NCBI RefSeq assembly: GCF_029873635.1
Contig: NC_080423.1
Coordinates: 98,576,397-98,640,396, forward strand
DNA from: Malania oleifera
Lineage: Eukaryota > Streptophyta > Magnoliopsida > Santalales > Ximeniaceae
Reading direction: 5' to 3'
Length of the DNA: 64,000 nucleotides
Below the pieces are notes generated by a model. That model was not told the DNA's origin. It saw nothing but the letters and a program-made list of their open reading frames with translations, and did not search any database. How positions within the stretch are numbered: the first letter of the stretch is position 1; every line of letters starts with the position of its first letter. This document shows, one piece after another, positions 12,401 through 24,484 of the stretch. The position numbers were made by a program, and so were the translations under genes.

Positions 12401-13160
12401 AACTAATTCTTCAATTCTCCTAATTCAGCTGGAGTCATACGATAAGGAACCTTAGAGATCGACGCTGCCCCTGGAGGCAAATCTATAAAAAAATTCACCT
12501 CGCGTTCGGGAGGCAACTCTGGTAGCTCCTCTGGAAATGCATCAAGAAAATCCCACACAACTAGTGTACTGCCAAATTTCAATTTATTTTCTGTCACTTC
12601 TTTTACAAAAACTACAAACCCTTGACCTCCATCCAAGAGCAATCTGGTTGCCTGCACAGCGGATACCAACTGCAACGGCGCATGTACACGTGAACCAGTA
12701 AACCTAAATTTTTTCTCATCGGGGGAGTATGAAAACTACTTTTTTATGACAATCAATACTGGCGTGATTAATCGCCAACCAATCTATACCCAGTATTACA
12801 TCAAACCCACACATCTCAAACAAAATCAGGTCTGCTGGTAGCACTTTTCCTTTAATTTCTATAGGATAACCACTGAGCACTCTCTGACGCCGTATCACTG
12901 ACCCTGGCGGTGTAGCTACTAATAATTCCATATCTAATAATTGGGTCTCACTTCCAGATTATTTAACATAGGATGCAGAGACAAATGAATGAGTAACACT
13001 TGAATCAAATAAAACAATAACGAAATGTGATAAAACAGTAAAAATACCTGTCACCACATCCGCGACAGCCTCAGCATCACCCGATGTCAACGCATAAACC
13101 CTCGTCGGGGCCACATTCTTCTGTTGTCCTCCACGAGGCGCCTAATATCCTCCCCGATAG
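9409..13160 (-). pseudogene. Gypsy-1 pol relic (chromovirus-type Ty3/gypsy), 5' truncated
   Basis: The order along the minus strand is protease, reverse transcriptase, RNase H, integrase and a C-terminal chromodomain-like tail. Protease lies at about 13030-12716, with LFDSSVTHSF and GFDVILGIDWL. Reverse transcriptase has [20 protein letters not shown] at about 12390 and the catalytic FIDDILVYS at about 12010. The RT/RNase H connection has [15 protein letters not shown] at about 11770. Integrase has [15 protein letters not shown] near 10640 and [14 protein letters not shown] near 10520. The tail has IPLVKVLW. Pol order (integrase last) and the tail point to a Tekay/Del-like chromovirus. Gag and the 5' LTR are missing, and frame breaks occur every 200-350 bases. 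Confidence 0.85.
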
Positions 13161-13164
13161 GGCC

Positions 13165-16100
13165 TCAGAGCTGGGACCTGGTCTGGCGGTCCTGGGCATT
13201 CACGTTACTCAAGCGAGTCAGACGCAGGATCGTTGTACCAAGTGCCTCAGATGGCATGAGGGCGAGTGCCGGTCATTTGGGGGTAACTGCTACAACTGTG
13301 GTCGATAAGGCCACATGGCTCGCGACTATCGTGCACCAAAGAGAGATATGCCTGCATCTAGTGTGAACTAGGGGAGTAATCAGATATCTCGGGGAACCGT
13401 TCGGACGAATACAGTTCTAGCAAGAGTATACTCTCTTACTCCAGCGGATGCTGAACATGCAGGGAACGTAGTGACAGGTACCTTATTATTACTTTCAAAT
13501 AAAGCTTCTGTTTTATTTGATTCGAATGCGACCCATTCTTTTGTATCTATGAGTTTTGTTAAACTGTGTAGGGTTGAGACCCAAGTCATGAATGAGGTAT
13601 TGTCTGTTGCTACACCATCTGAGAGTATATCATTCTGTAGTAAGATGTTAGCAAACTGCCTAGTGATAATTCAAGGAAAGTTGCTACCGGTGAATGCCAT
13701 GGTATACGAAATGTCGGGGTTCGATGTCATTCTAGGGATGGATTGGTTATTCTCCAGTTATATTGTGATCAACTGTCATAGGAAGGTAGTAATGTTCAGA
13801 CCTCTTGGGGAGCAGGAGTATGAATTTGTGGGATTGTGTGTGCATTCGACGCCATAGATTCTATCAGCATTGCAGGCGAGGAGGCTACTCTCGAACGAAT
13901 GTCAAGGGTACCTAACTTGTGTAAAGGAACCGCCACAGGATGAGTTGAGACTCAAAGATATTCGGGTAATCAGCAAGTTCCCGAATGTATTTCCAGATGA
14001 TTTACCCGGTTTACCTTCGGATCGTGAGGTGGAGTTTGCAATAGAGTTGCTGCCTGACAAGGCACCGATCTCTAAGGCTCCGTACTGAATGGCTCCAGCA
14101 GAACTTTAGGAATTGAAGGAGCAGTTGCAAGAATTACTGGACAGGGGATTCATTCGACCTAGTGTTTCGCCCTGGGGAGCTCCAGTACTGTTTGTGAAGA
14201 AGAAAGACGGATCAATGCGGATGTGCATTAATTACCATGAGATAAATAAGATGACTATGAAGAATCATTATCCTTTGCCTCATATTGATTATCTCTTTGA
14301 CCAGTTGCAGGAGACGCGGGTCTTTTTGAAGATCGACTTGCAGTCGGGATATCATCAAGTGAGGGTCAGATCTGAGGAAAGCGAAGACTGCTTTCCAAAC
14401 CAGATATGGTCACTACGAGTTTTTGATCATGCCTTTTGGGTTGACGAATGCTCCAGCGGTGTTCACGGATCTGATGAACATGGTTTTCCATGAGTACCTG
14501 GATCGGTTTGTGGTGGTGTTCATTGATGACATTCTGGTATACTCGAGGAGTTCAGAAGAGCATAAGGACCATTTGAGGTTAGTGCTATAGATTCTGCGAG
14601 AAAGGAAGTTGTATGTCAAGCTGAAGAAATGTGAGTTCTGGTTAAATCAGGTTGCGTTCTTAGGCCATGTGGTATCTAAGGGCGGCATCTCAGTTGATCC
14701 TAGTAAGATTGAAGCGGTGGTCGACTGAGTAAGACCGAAGAGTGTGCAGGAGGTTTGAAATTTTCTAGGACTGGCGGGTTACTATCGTTGGTTCGTAGAG
14801 GGTTTCTCTAGATTGTCTGGACCTCTGACACGATTGACTAGGAATGGGGTGAAATTTCACTGGACTAGTGAGTGCAAGTAGTGTTTTCAGGAGTTGAAGT
14901 ACCGGCTGGTTACTGCTCTAATTTTGACCATTCCTTCGAGGGATGGTGGGTTTGTGATTTATAGCGACGCGTTTCTGAAAGGTTTGGGATGTGTGCTTAT
15001 ACAGCAGGATAAGGTAGTAGCATATGCTTCTCAGCAACTTAAGGAGTATGAGAAGAATTACCTTACGCATGACCTAGAGTTAGCTGTTGTTGTTTATGCC
15101 CTAAAGATCTGGCGACAATACCTGTACGGTGTTTAGTGTGAGATTTTCACTGACCACAAAAGTCTTAGGTACTTTTTCACGTAGAAGGAGCTGAATATGA
15201 GGCAGAGGTGGTGGCTAAAGTTGATCAAAGACTACGATTGCACGATCAGTTATCACCCGAGAAAGGCTAATGTGATAGCAAATGCTTTGAGTCAGAAGTC
15301 AAAGCATGCAGCAGTATCTGTAGTTGTAGTTCAGCATCATATATGACGGGATCTCGAAAGCCTTGGCGTTGAGTTGATGTCTGGTGATCATCAGGCTTTC
15401 ATTGCTAGCTTGGTGATCCAGCCTACCTTATTTGAGCGTATTAAAGTCGCGCATGCTAGTGATGTAGAGTTAGCTAAGATTGTGGAGAAAGTGCAGCAGG
15501 GTTTGGCTGCGGATTTTAACATCTCTAAAGGAGGTGTATTGAGGTTTAGAACCAGACTATGTGTTCTAAACAATGATGAGATCAGAAGGACAATTCTGGA
15601 AGAAGCGCATCATTCATTATATATGGTACATCCTGGTAGTACGAAGATGTATCGTCACTTGCGTGAAACCTTCTGGTGGTCTGGTATGAAGAGGCATATT
15701 GCTCAGTTCGTGGAACAATGTCTGACGTGTCAACAGGTGAAAGCTGAACATCAGAGGCCGACAGGGCCGTTGCAGCCTTTGCCTATTCTGGTGTGGAAAT
15801 GGGAACATATTTTCATGGACTTTGTTACTGGATTGCCGCCAGCGCTTCACGGGCATAATGCTATTTGGGTAATTGTGGACATGTTGACGAAATCTACTCA
15901 CTTTGTACCAATGAAGGTTAACTACCATTTGAGTATGCTAGCGGACCTATATGTGCAGGAGATAGTGAGAATGCACGTAGTACCAATGTCCATTGTTTCA
16001 GATCGAGATCCAAGATTTATTTCTCGATTCTGGAAGAGCTTGTAGGAAGCGTTAGGGACGAAGCTTACTTTCAGTACATCGTTCCACCCCCAGACTGATG

Positions 16101-17122
16101 GACAATCGGAGAGGACGATACAAACCTTGGAGGATATGTTACGGGCTTGCGTGTTAGACTTTGGTGGTAGCTGGTACAGTTTATGCCACTAGTAGAGTTT
16201 GCCTATAACAATAACTTCCAGGTTAGTATCGGGATGACACCGTTCGAGGCTTTGTATGGTCGGAAGTGTCGATCTCTTTTGTATTGGAATGAGATTGGTG
16301 AACGTCAGATGTTAGGACCTGAACTTGTGCAGCAAGCATATGAGAAGGTAGGTTTGATTTAAGAGATGATTAAATCAACTCAGAGTCGGCAGAAGAGTTA
16401 CACAAATGTTCGTTGCTGTGAGTTAGAGTTTGAGGTGGGGGGTAAGGTATTTCTGCGTATCGCTCCGATGAAAGGGGTGATGAGGTTTAGGAGGAAGGGC
16501 AAACTGATCCCAAGGTATATCGGACCATTCGAGGTTCTTGAACGAGTGGGTCCGGTAGCCTACACGATTGCACTACCTCCAGCACTCTTGAGGGTCCATG
16601 GTGTGTTTCACGTGTCCATATTGAGGAGATACGTGCTGGATTCATCAAATGTTATCGGTTATGATGAGTTGGAAATTGAGGATACTTTAGTGTATGAGGA
16701 GATACCTGTTCAGGTTCTGGACCGTGAAATTTAGAAGTTTCGTACCAAAGATATACCGTTAGTGAAGGTATTGTGGCGAAAGCACGAGATTGAGGAAACT
16801 TCTTGGGAACTAGAAACAAAAATACGCTAGAAGTATCCACAGTTGTTTTGAGTACTTGTACATCATCCTACTTTAGGTTGGGATAGGTGATTAGTTGTCG
16901 AGAGTGTGTAAATTGTGAACTCCTAAGACAGTTTATGTTGTAACCACGGTATTCCTCCGCCATAAATGAGGGTATATATGTATGTGTTATGTTGGGACTA
17001 CGTTGTAGTAGTCGCCAGTGTTTCTCTAGAGTTGAGTCTGTGTGAGTGTTTAATTATATGTATGAGTTCGTGAATGAGAGATTGCAAATTTCGAGGACGA
17101 AATTTTTATAAGGAGGGGAGGT
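13165..17122 (+). pseudogene. Gypsy-2 gag-end and pol relic (chromovirus-type Ty3/gypsy), 5' truncated
   Basis: A gag zinc knuckle (about 13225-13330, CTKCLRWHEGEC then CYNCGR) leads into protease at 13471-13857, which has LFDSNATHSF in place of the usual D-T/S-G. Reverse transcriptase spans 13870-14700 with [16 protein letters not shown] and [15 protein letters not shown]. RNase H is at about 14894-15140 with [16 protein letters not shown]. Integrase is at 15374-16300 with HPGSTKMYRHLRETFWW, CLTCQQVKAEHQ and [14 protein letters not shown]. The tail and chromodomain are at 16366-16850, with VLWRKHEIEETSWE. Several in-frame stops break it. A polypurine tract AAGGAGGGGAGG at 17111-17122 precedes the 3' LTR. 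It is related to Gypsy-1 and lies in the opposite orientation. Confidence 0.87.
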
Positions 17123-19216
17123 CGTAAGAATCCGAACCGTGATAGGTGGGTTTAATTTAATAAAAGAAGGGTAAAATTTGAAATTTGAGCAGGCTTCGTC
17201 GACGAAGGCTTTGTTATGCTCGTCAACGAGGAGAAGTTAAGAGATTTCGAGAAACCGGGGATCTCAAGCTCGTCAACGAGGTCACCGTCTCGTCGACGAG
17301 CTGACTGTATGGCCTCGTCGATGAGGATGCCATTCATCGACGAGGACGCCCAAGTCAAAGGGCTATAAATATCCATTCTTTTGCTTCCAAGCTAAGAAAT
17401 CTAAATATTTTCTCTCCCTCTCTTTCTAGAACTCAAAGGGCACTCTCTCTCTCTAGATTTCTTCGTCGTTCGTTGTCTGATTCGATAATCTGATGTTACT
17501 ATGAGGATCAGGGAAGGATTCTTTACAAAACCTACAGATCAAAATCCCGTTTTGGAGATTTTTGGGTTTCGGCTTAAAATCGAGGTAAGGCTCAGTTTTC
17601 TTTTCTAATCTAGTAGTTTGGTAGATGATGGAGTTGTGAGCATATTTTGTACTGTGTTTTGTAGATTTTGAAAACTCGGTTAGCTGTTTAGGAGCCGTAG
17701 AGTTCAGGATTGGTCTATTGGGGGAAAGGTAAGGGGAATTGTGTTTATATCGGTTATTTTTGAAATCGGACTCGGTAGAACTGTGGTTCACGGTCCTGTA
17801 TGTGTTTTGGTTACTCATTTGGGGGGATTTAAGAGAAAAAACTATGAGTTTTTCATGATTACAGTTTTGGAAAAAAGGGGGCGACGGACTGTATCCCAGG
17901 TTTTGTTGGAAATCGAACGTATATGTTGATTTATACTGTGTTATAGGAATGGTCATGTCTTGACTTGTTTTAAATTGTATGGGTTTGGAAAACCATGATT
18001 TTAGATTACCAAATGGGTGTGATTTGTTTGGTTATATGGGCATGCATGTGTGTGTGATTGCTTGAAATGCTAGTAGGAGCGTGGTTCCGAATTTGTTCCA
18101 GATATTGAGTGTCCAGCTCTATATCCAAGGGCATATGAAATCGCTGACCATAGATTAGCAGAGTATCTGACTCTATATCTGATGGCGTGAGCCTATTCTG
18201 CCAAATCAGGCCGAAAGGTGTGAATCCACCAGTTTAGCGCTAGTACAATGCCATGGAAGTCGGGGACTAGCCATGTGCCGGTGGCGTCATGTTACGTGGG
18301 TTGGCTACGGGCCGATGGGTGTGACAACATCGGGATTACTGATCGTGTGTGTGTGTGTGTGTGTGCATTGTTGTATTGCGAGTACTGGAACTGCATTTAA
18401 CTGCGTGTATGTTACATCATGATAACACTCAAATGCCACACACTGATATAATATGTACTCTTCCTTATTGAGATGTGTCTCACCCCTACTGTACGTACAT
18501 TTTTACAGGTCCTTCGAGTAATCGGAACTAGCGTCTTAGAGTTAGGAGCGTAGTGGCCGGTGTACTACGAGTAGCACTTAGGTAAGTGCTAGGACTTTTG
18601 TTTTGCAGGTTGCCGTTTTGGGGTATGTTGGCACCTAGATGTACGATTTTGTATGTATGGAGCTTGGACTTCGTTTTCTCTTGTATAGACTCTGGTATGG
18701 TACAGTTCATGTATAGAATGACCTTTTTCGTTGTGTATATGATTTGTAAATGGATGCGTATAGGGTGCCTGGTAACCCCACGGGATCGGATCTTCATTCA
18801 TTATGTTGTATCATTGTTATTTGTATGATATAGGGACAAGTTAAGTTACCAATTCACCCCTGGTTCCCATTTCCGGATTCGGGGCGTGAAAGTTACATTT
18901 TCATAGGTAAGTGCTCGGGATTTTGTTTCGCGGGTTATCGTTTTGGGGTATTTTGGCACCCAGATGTACGATTTTATATGTATGGAGCCTGGACTCTGTT
19001 TTCTCTTGTATAGACTCTAGTATGGTACAGTTCATGTATAGAATGACCTTTTTCACTTTGTATATGATTTGTGAATTGATGCGTATAGGGTGTCTGGTAA
19101 CCCCATGGAGTTGGACCCTCATTCATTATGCTGTATCGTTGTTATTTGTATGATATAGGGACAAGTTAGGTTACCAATTCACCCCTGGGTCCCATTTTCG
19201 GGTTCGGGGCATGACA
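17123..19216 (+). repeat. 3' LTR of Gypsy-2
   Basis: The LTR starts next to the polypurine tract (TCGTAAGAATCC, a slightly altered TG start) and ends GGGGCATGACA. U3 carries six TCGTCGACGA-like motifs at 17194-17207, 17219-17230, 17269-17280, 17289-17300, 17314-17325 and 17333-17344. The TATA box TATAAATA follows at 17364-17371. Its last part is enlarged by the 325-bp duplication at 18580-19229. Confidence 0.8.
18345..18365. repeat. (GT)n microsatellite in the Gypsy-2 LTR
   Basis: An uninterrupted GT run of 21 bases lies inside the LTR. Confidence 0.95.
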
Positions 19217-19229
19217 GTTACATTTTCAT
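18580..19229. repeat. Perfect-register tandem duplication, 2 x 325 bp, across the LTR end
   Basis: Unit 1 (18580-18904) and unit 2 (18905-19229) both start AGGTAAGTGCT and both end in TTACATTTTCAT. They differ by substitutions but have no net length change. AGG recurs at 18580, 18905 and 19230, so a short microhomology marks the breakpoints. Each unit includes the LTR terminus and about 13 bases of flanking DNA, so the duplication arose after the element inserted. Confidence 0.9.
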
Positions 19230-19403
19230 AGGGAAACTATTGAGAAAGATAAAGAAGAATGAAGTAATAACCTTTGAATCTTCGTGCAATTAATGAAGAA
19301 TTTCATCACCTTAGTAAGCTAGCTTTGGTTGCCCAAGTAAGACATCGATTGATCATGACAATAATGAACTTCTCTATAATATAAAATAATAAACTAAACT
19401 ATA

Positions 19404-19692
19404 TTTAGTTCGCAGAATGTCATTTTTAAAGAATAGATTAGTTGTGAAAAATTAAGTCTATAAAACAAATAACAAAGCAAAAATTTATATAAATCATGAC
19501 AAAAAATAGATAAAAAATAACTGTTCTCAAAATTTACCATGCGAATGATTTTTATCCTCCTATTCCATGCTTGATGGAATAAAATAAACTTTTATAGGAT
19601 GACTTCTTTCTAAATTATAGCATCCCATACAATTTCAATACATTCTTATTGTATTCCATCCTTTTTAAGAAATAGTTACTCTTTGAATCAAA
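19404..19692. mobile_element. MITE, copy A (TATTTAGTTCGCAGAATG family)
   Basis: It begins TATTTAGTTCGCAGAATG and ends AATAGTTACTCTTTGAATCA, an imperfect inverted partner of the start. The interior resembles 20506-20769 in order and composition. No coding capacity is seen. Confidence 0.6.
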
Positions 19693-20189
19693 CATAAGAT
19701 AAACTCAAATAATAAGAAGAAAATCAAGAATAGAATAGTCCATAAAGCATATTAACCATGTGAATGAAAAGTTTAGCAAGAAGATAATAAAAAATGCTAT
19801 AAATCATCAAAACACGATAATATCAAGAGAATGTGAGAAATGTATTTGCAATTTAATACCGTTAACAACATTAACAGTTGATTTACTTTTGTTCCATCTT
19901 TCCCTTTTTTAAAAATTATGCTAATATATGTGAATGAGTGCGTAAAATGATAACAAAGCAATGTAAGAATGAGATAGAGCATGCACATATAAAAGTTACA
20001 TCGTTGCTTTTGTGATTTCTTAAGAATTTTTCGGTTTTACATCAAAGGCATTTGTTTATGCATTTTGTGCATTTGGTCCTTAAGGATGTGACACTCACCT
20101 TGCAAGGGAGTCTACAGGTAACTACAGGTGGAAAAGAGGAATAGAGTTTCCATACAAGGGAAAGGATGTCTTTTTTCTTTTCTTTTTTG
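19693..20189. other. AT-rich spacer, nothing recognised
   Basis: The only open stretch is short and of low complexity. No splice pattern, repeat end or domain is visible. Confidence 0.4.
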
Positions 20190-20460
20190 TTGAGAAATGA
20201 TAACTTCATTCAAACAAAAACCAAAACATATCCATTAGTTCAGCCCAAAGGTCAATATGAAGCTGTGAAGGTTGGCTAGGAGAGGAGGAGATCGAATGAA
20301 ACTATTGGGAGCTGCAGTAGCTGTTTTAGCAGCACAATAAGCAAGCCCATTACAATTTCTACCAACCAAAGACACAACACAAGTGGAAAAATTCTTTCTT
20401 CATTTTGATTATGTCTTCCAATAAGATGGCAGCCGTCCATTACGTTTTTTTAGTGTCCTA
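20190..20460 (-). pseudogene. L1-like LINE 3' end: RNase H-type (RVT_3) relic
   Basis: On the minus strand broken frames read SLVGRNCNGLAYCAAKTATA. This is the R-x-x-N-x-x-A-x-x-L/C-A ending typical of the RNase H domain in plant L1-like elements. Stops and shifts surround it. It may belong to the LINE relic at 20780-22110. Confidence 0.5.
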
Positions 20461-20505
20461 TCACCTCTTTTGCAGAAGAGAGAATGAGAACTGTATTAAT
20501 CCTAT

Positions 20506-20769
20506 ATTTGGTTTGCAGAATGTGTGTTTCTAAAAACATATTAGTTAAGAGTAAGAAACTTAAAATATAAAAAATTATATTGATACCATAAAACAATAAA
20601 AAATATGAAACATTTTATCAATCCATAATAAAGAATAGACAAAGAATGATTTATTTCTAAATTTCATCATGAGAATGTTTATTTTTTTCTTATGAAATAA
20701 TAAGGAACATAAAAGGAATAACTAACCATTCCACCTTATTTTAAGGAATAGCTATTCTGTGAGCCAAAT
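20506..20769. mobile_element. MITE, copy B (same family as 19404-19692)
   Basis: The left end TTTGGTTTGCAGAATG and the reversed right end ATTTGGCTCACAGAATA form terminal inverted repeats. The interior shares TTTCTAAAAA and following blocks with copy A. It lies between two LINE pieces and may have inserted into them. Confidence 0.65.
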
Positions 20770-20779
20770 GAGCCACTCC

Positions 20780-22110
20780 TTTCTTTGGCTTGCATGTAAG
20801 GGCTCTCCTGATCCCATGCCTGAGTCTGAAATGCTGATGATGCATGAAGTTTGCTCCCCAACCATTAAAAAAAAAGGCACTCTCATCATTTCTTCTATAA
20901 GAATGGTCCCAGTCGCAGTAGAACAAGAAGGGAACCAATCGTCCAGACAGCATCATATAAGAAAATAGATTGGAAATAGTAGGGTAGCAAATGAGAATGA
21001 TCCTGCTCTGAAGCCTGCCCAACAGAGGGAAAGCTACCGGACTACAGCAGCAGAGTACTTTCCTGCATGGACAGAGAAAGGGCATTATGCATGACTTTAA
21101 TAATGCTCCACTTCTTGTTAAAAATTACATCATTCCTTGATTTCCAAATGGACCAGCCAAATATTGCAATGATTCTAAGTAGGAGCAAAAGCCCCTGTCA
21201 TGATGTATCCTGGGATGTATTGATGCTGAGTATAGAATGCAGCTTGAGTAGTAAAGTCTTGAGATGATTTTTCAGAGAAATACCAATTACATGAATCAAT
21301 ATACAAGAAAATCCCACCAGTCAACCATTCCTGTGAGTTAAATTGAATTGGAGAAGGAAACCAAATATGCTGCCCTTTTGGACAAGTAAAACATAAATGA
21401 GCCATATCCTCCTAATGATCCACACAAATGGGACAAGTAATATATGCATTTTGTTGGACTTCATGAAGTTTTTCAAGTTAGCCCTTGTAGGCAGAATATC
21501 CTCAACTAGTTTCCAATGAAAGAGCTAGGCCTCATCTGTATCTAATTTTCCAGATATAATTAAGCCGTTTCCTCTTTGCTAGATTCATGTGATCATTACT
21601 AACGTGCCAAGAATCAGCATGTTCTTCCCAAAGAAGCAAATGATAAACTGACTTAAGGGAGAAGAAGCCATTTTTTGATAGGGTCCAAACCCATTTTTCT
21701 GCTCTACCAAAAATATGGATAGGGATTTTAATAATATATTCTAAACCCATTTTTCCACTCTACCAAGAATATGGATAGGGATTTTAATAATATACTCCAA
21801 AACATTTTTGGGGAAAAACTGGGAAAGTTTCTCCTTATCCCATGAATGGCAGTTCTGATCCCAAAATTCTTTAACCAACAGATAGGTACAGCAGGATTGG
21901 GAATGGGGTTAAAAATATGTACCGAGGTTATTCCCAAGGTGCGAAATTCCCATTCCCCACAGATAAAACACAATATCTCATCATAAATGAAATTACTTCG
22001 AAAATATTTTCCATCCCTATGAAGCATAAGTGGGCACTTTACCATCCCTTGCAAGTGCTTGCCCATAAAGAATTTGGATAATTCAGGATTCTCCAAATTT
22101 TATTGAGAAT
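20780..22110 (-). pseudogene. L1-like LINE relic (zf-RVT region)
   Basis: Broken minus-strand frames include GRAEKWVWTLSKNGFFSLKS (about 21640-21700), a zf-RVT-type segment. After it come LAKRKRLNYIWK and, further downstream, [12 protein letters not shown]. The upstream part (21728-22096) reads like the variable zone between reverse transcriptase and zf-RVT. A 60-base stretch is repeated in tandem near 21715-21800 (ATGGATAGGGATTTTAATAA occurs twice). No catalytic reverse transcriptase core remains. Confidence 0.6.
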
Positions 22111-22936
22111 GGCTTTATTAAAGATTCAAATATCTCTAGAATACAGGCCTCCTAAATGCGAGGAGAAGCACAGTAAGTTGGTAAAATGAGCCTTCATAAT
22201 ACCATTTTCCTTGACACCCCACCAAAAATCCCTCCTCTCTCTCTCTCTCTCCACACACACACATGTATAAGACCACAAACTAACAAATCCCATGCTATGC
22301 ACAGGATATTGTTTCATAAATGAGTTATAAATAAAAATCATAAACTATATAACAACTTTCAAAGAATGCAAAAAATTTGTATTAGATCTTGAAATTTATA
22401 TAGCATCGTTAATGAAATTTTGGCAACAAATTGAACTTTTTACAATTATTAACTAGTAAAAATCCAAATACAAAAGCATATACTTTTAAATCAACTTATG
22501 CAGAACTATAAGCTCAATTCAAGTGTATCAAACGTAATCAGATAGCTCACACTCCTTGAAGCTTCTTCAAGAGAGGATGGCAAATGGCCACATGTGAGGC
22601 CAATTTTCAGTCCAATTGTCGTTCCTGCTACAAAAGAACTCAAGAAGACACAATTCATCACCCAAGACAACAAATTGGAGTAGACCAAATTGCCAAATAT
22701 TGAATAAAAATGGTTCAACTTCCTCAATTCGTGAAAATTTTCAAAAAAAATCCCTGCTTCAAAGAGAATGATCGAGCTTCAGAAGTTCCAGGAAAACGCA
22801 ACACAGTTGTGAGGTAACTAGGAATTTTCAAGTAAAACCAATCTTAAAATAAGCGGGAGAAAAAATATCATTACTCTTTTCAATAATCTCAGCAAAATGC
22901 AGTTCAAAAAGACATGTTTGCTAGAATTAAGTAGAG
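22111..22936. other. Unassigned sequence; one 73-codon open stretch of unclear meaning
   Basis: On the minus strand 22506-22727 is open and hydrophobic in its middle (SWVMNCVFLSSFVAGTTIG), with a possible AG acceptor inside. I cannot connect it to other exons or to a family. A CT/CA-rich tract lies at about 22230-22265. Otherwise nothing is recognised. Confidence 0.3.
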
Positions 22937-23353
22937 TGTCATGATCCCACATCGGATGTGTACTAGGGAGATCTTGGACTTATAAGGATGGTTTGGACTC
23001 CAACTATGTGAGGCGCCTTTTATAGGACAAACCCGTGAGGCCAATGGGCCAAAGCAGACAATACCTCACCAGAGTTGGGCCCAAGATCATTACATTTGGT
23101 ATCATAGCTAGCCTGAGGGTACAATCATGTGGGTGGATCCTACAAGGAGGTGTAAGTCACTCTGACGAGGGCGTCAAAGATAGAAAATGAGAGTCTGTCA
23201 TGGTCCCACATTGGATGTGTACTAGGGAGATCTTGAACTTATAAGGATGATTTGGACTCCAACTATGTATGACATCTTTTATAGGACAAACATGTGAGGC
23301 CAATGGGCCAAAGTGGACAAAACCTCACTAGAGTTAGGCCCAGGACCGTTACA
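22937..23353. mobile_element. Complete TRIM element (terminal-repeat retrotransposon in miniature), 417 bp
   Basis: Two direct 158-bp LTRs lie at 22937-23094 and 23196-23353. They start TGTCATG.TCCCACAT and end TTACA. A tRNA-Met type primer site TGGTATCATAGC is at 23097-23108, two bases inside the first LTR, and a purine tract GAAAATGAGAG sits just before the second. The flanks TAGAG and CAGAG form a near-perfect 5-bp target duplication. It has no coding capacity and would have to be moved in trans. The primer-site position gives plus orientation. Confidence 0.9.
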
Positions 23354-24484
23354 CAGAGCCTTAAAACACAAAACTTTGATATGAGGACATGCTACACATC
23401 CAGCTCCCTTCATTGGAGCGGCAGAGTTGCCTTCGTGCCACAGTTGCTAAATCTTCCAAAACCAGTGATGTGTTTGTTCAGCGTTCAACAATAGCTTTTG
23501 CTCCCATCAATTGGATTTTGTGTAGTAAAGGAATAGAAAGGGGAAATTAGAAACTGCGAACTTCAATGATCTTAACTCCATCGTTGGTAATCAACAATTA
23601 TCTATTTCTTCATAAAAATAGAAGACCTACCTTTCGACTAGCAAAAATTGCAATGCTATATTTAACTCTATAAATACACATTACTTCTGAATGGAGCTCA
23701 ACAAATAATGGGAGAGAGCATCTCTTACATGTAGGAGTCTCTCCATATCAATCACTAATGTTTCAGATGGGGGCCACCATGACAAATGTGACTACCACAT
23801 TGACAGTAGAACTACAGAAGGCTTGAGAACTATCTTACCAATAGAATCTGTGACGGTGTTTGAGAAGATGAGGGTTGTTCCTTTTGTTCACAACAGAATA
23901 TACTAAGAGGCAGTATGTAGTTCATAACATCCTACCAGATTTGCCATTTCCAAGACTAGGACCAGCTAAAAGCACACAAAAGTAGAGAAATGTGTTGACA
24001 AATAGGTAATCAATGCTTCATTCTAGTAGTGCACAAGCATTCAAAGAAGTGGCACTATTAAACCCTTCATAATTAATCAGTGCAGAACACCAAGGGCATT
24101 CCTAAATTATGTGAAGTGATTTTGGTAGAGAGGGTTGGGTTTGAACCTCAGTTCAGTAATCTTTACCTTACTATTGCTAATTTTTTGGATTTGCAAGTGT
24201 ATATTTGTAAATACCAAATTATGTTTTGTTTAACTCAAAAATAGTTATTCAAAATTTTGTAACAGAGTAATAATAGGGGTGTTTTTGAGCTCCTACAATC
24301 CAATGTTCACATCTGGATGGTGCAGTGATAACCTCAAGATCCTGCTGCAGGAGGTTACTTTCTACAAATTCTATAAATACATAAGTGGTGTTAAATTACA
24401 ATTCACATAAGTCTTCATCAATCACATCCTGCAGCAATTCTCTCACAGTTCCAATGTTATTTAGATAATTAAAGAACATACTAA
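23354..24484. other. Unassigned intergenic DNA
   Basis: No gene or element ends are recognised. A sequence near 24145-24160 (GGGTTTGAACCTC) resembles a pol III B box but has no convincing A box. Confidence 0.35.

Noticed and set aside
17453..17956. 167-codon minus-strand frame in the Gypsy-2 LTR
   Set aside because: It lies in the transcribed leader part of an LTR on the opposite strand. Its composition is unstructured Asn/Ser/Thr/Pro and no family is recognisable.
22506..22727. Hydrophobic 73-codon frame that might be an exon of a membrane protein
   Set aside because: No partner exons, and the splice signals are inconsistent with the frame. Kept only as a note in the unassigned region.
24140..24165. 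B-box-like GGGTTTGAACCTC, possible second SINE or tRNA
   Set aside because: No A box at the right distance and no cloverleaf.
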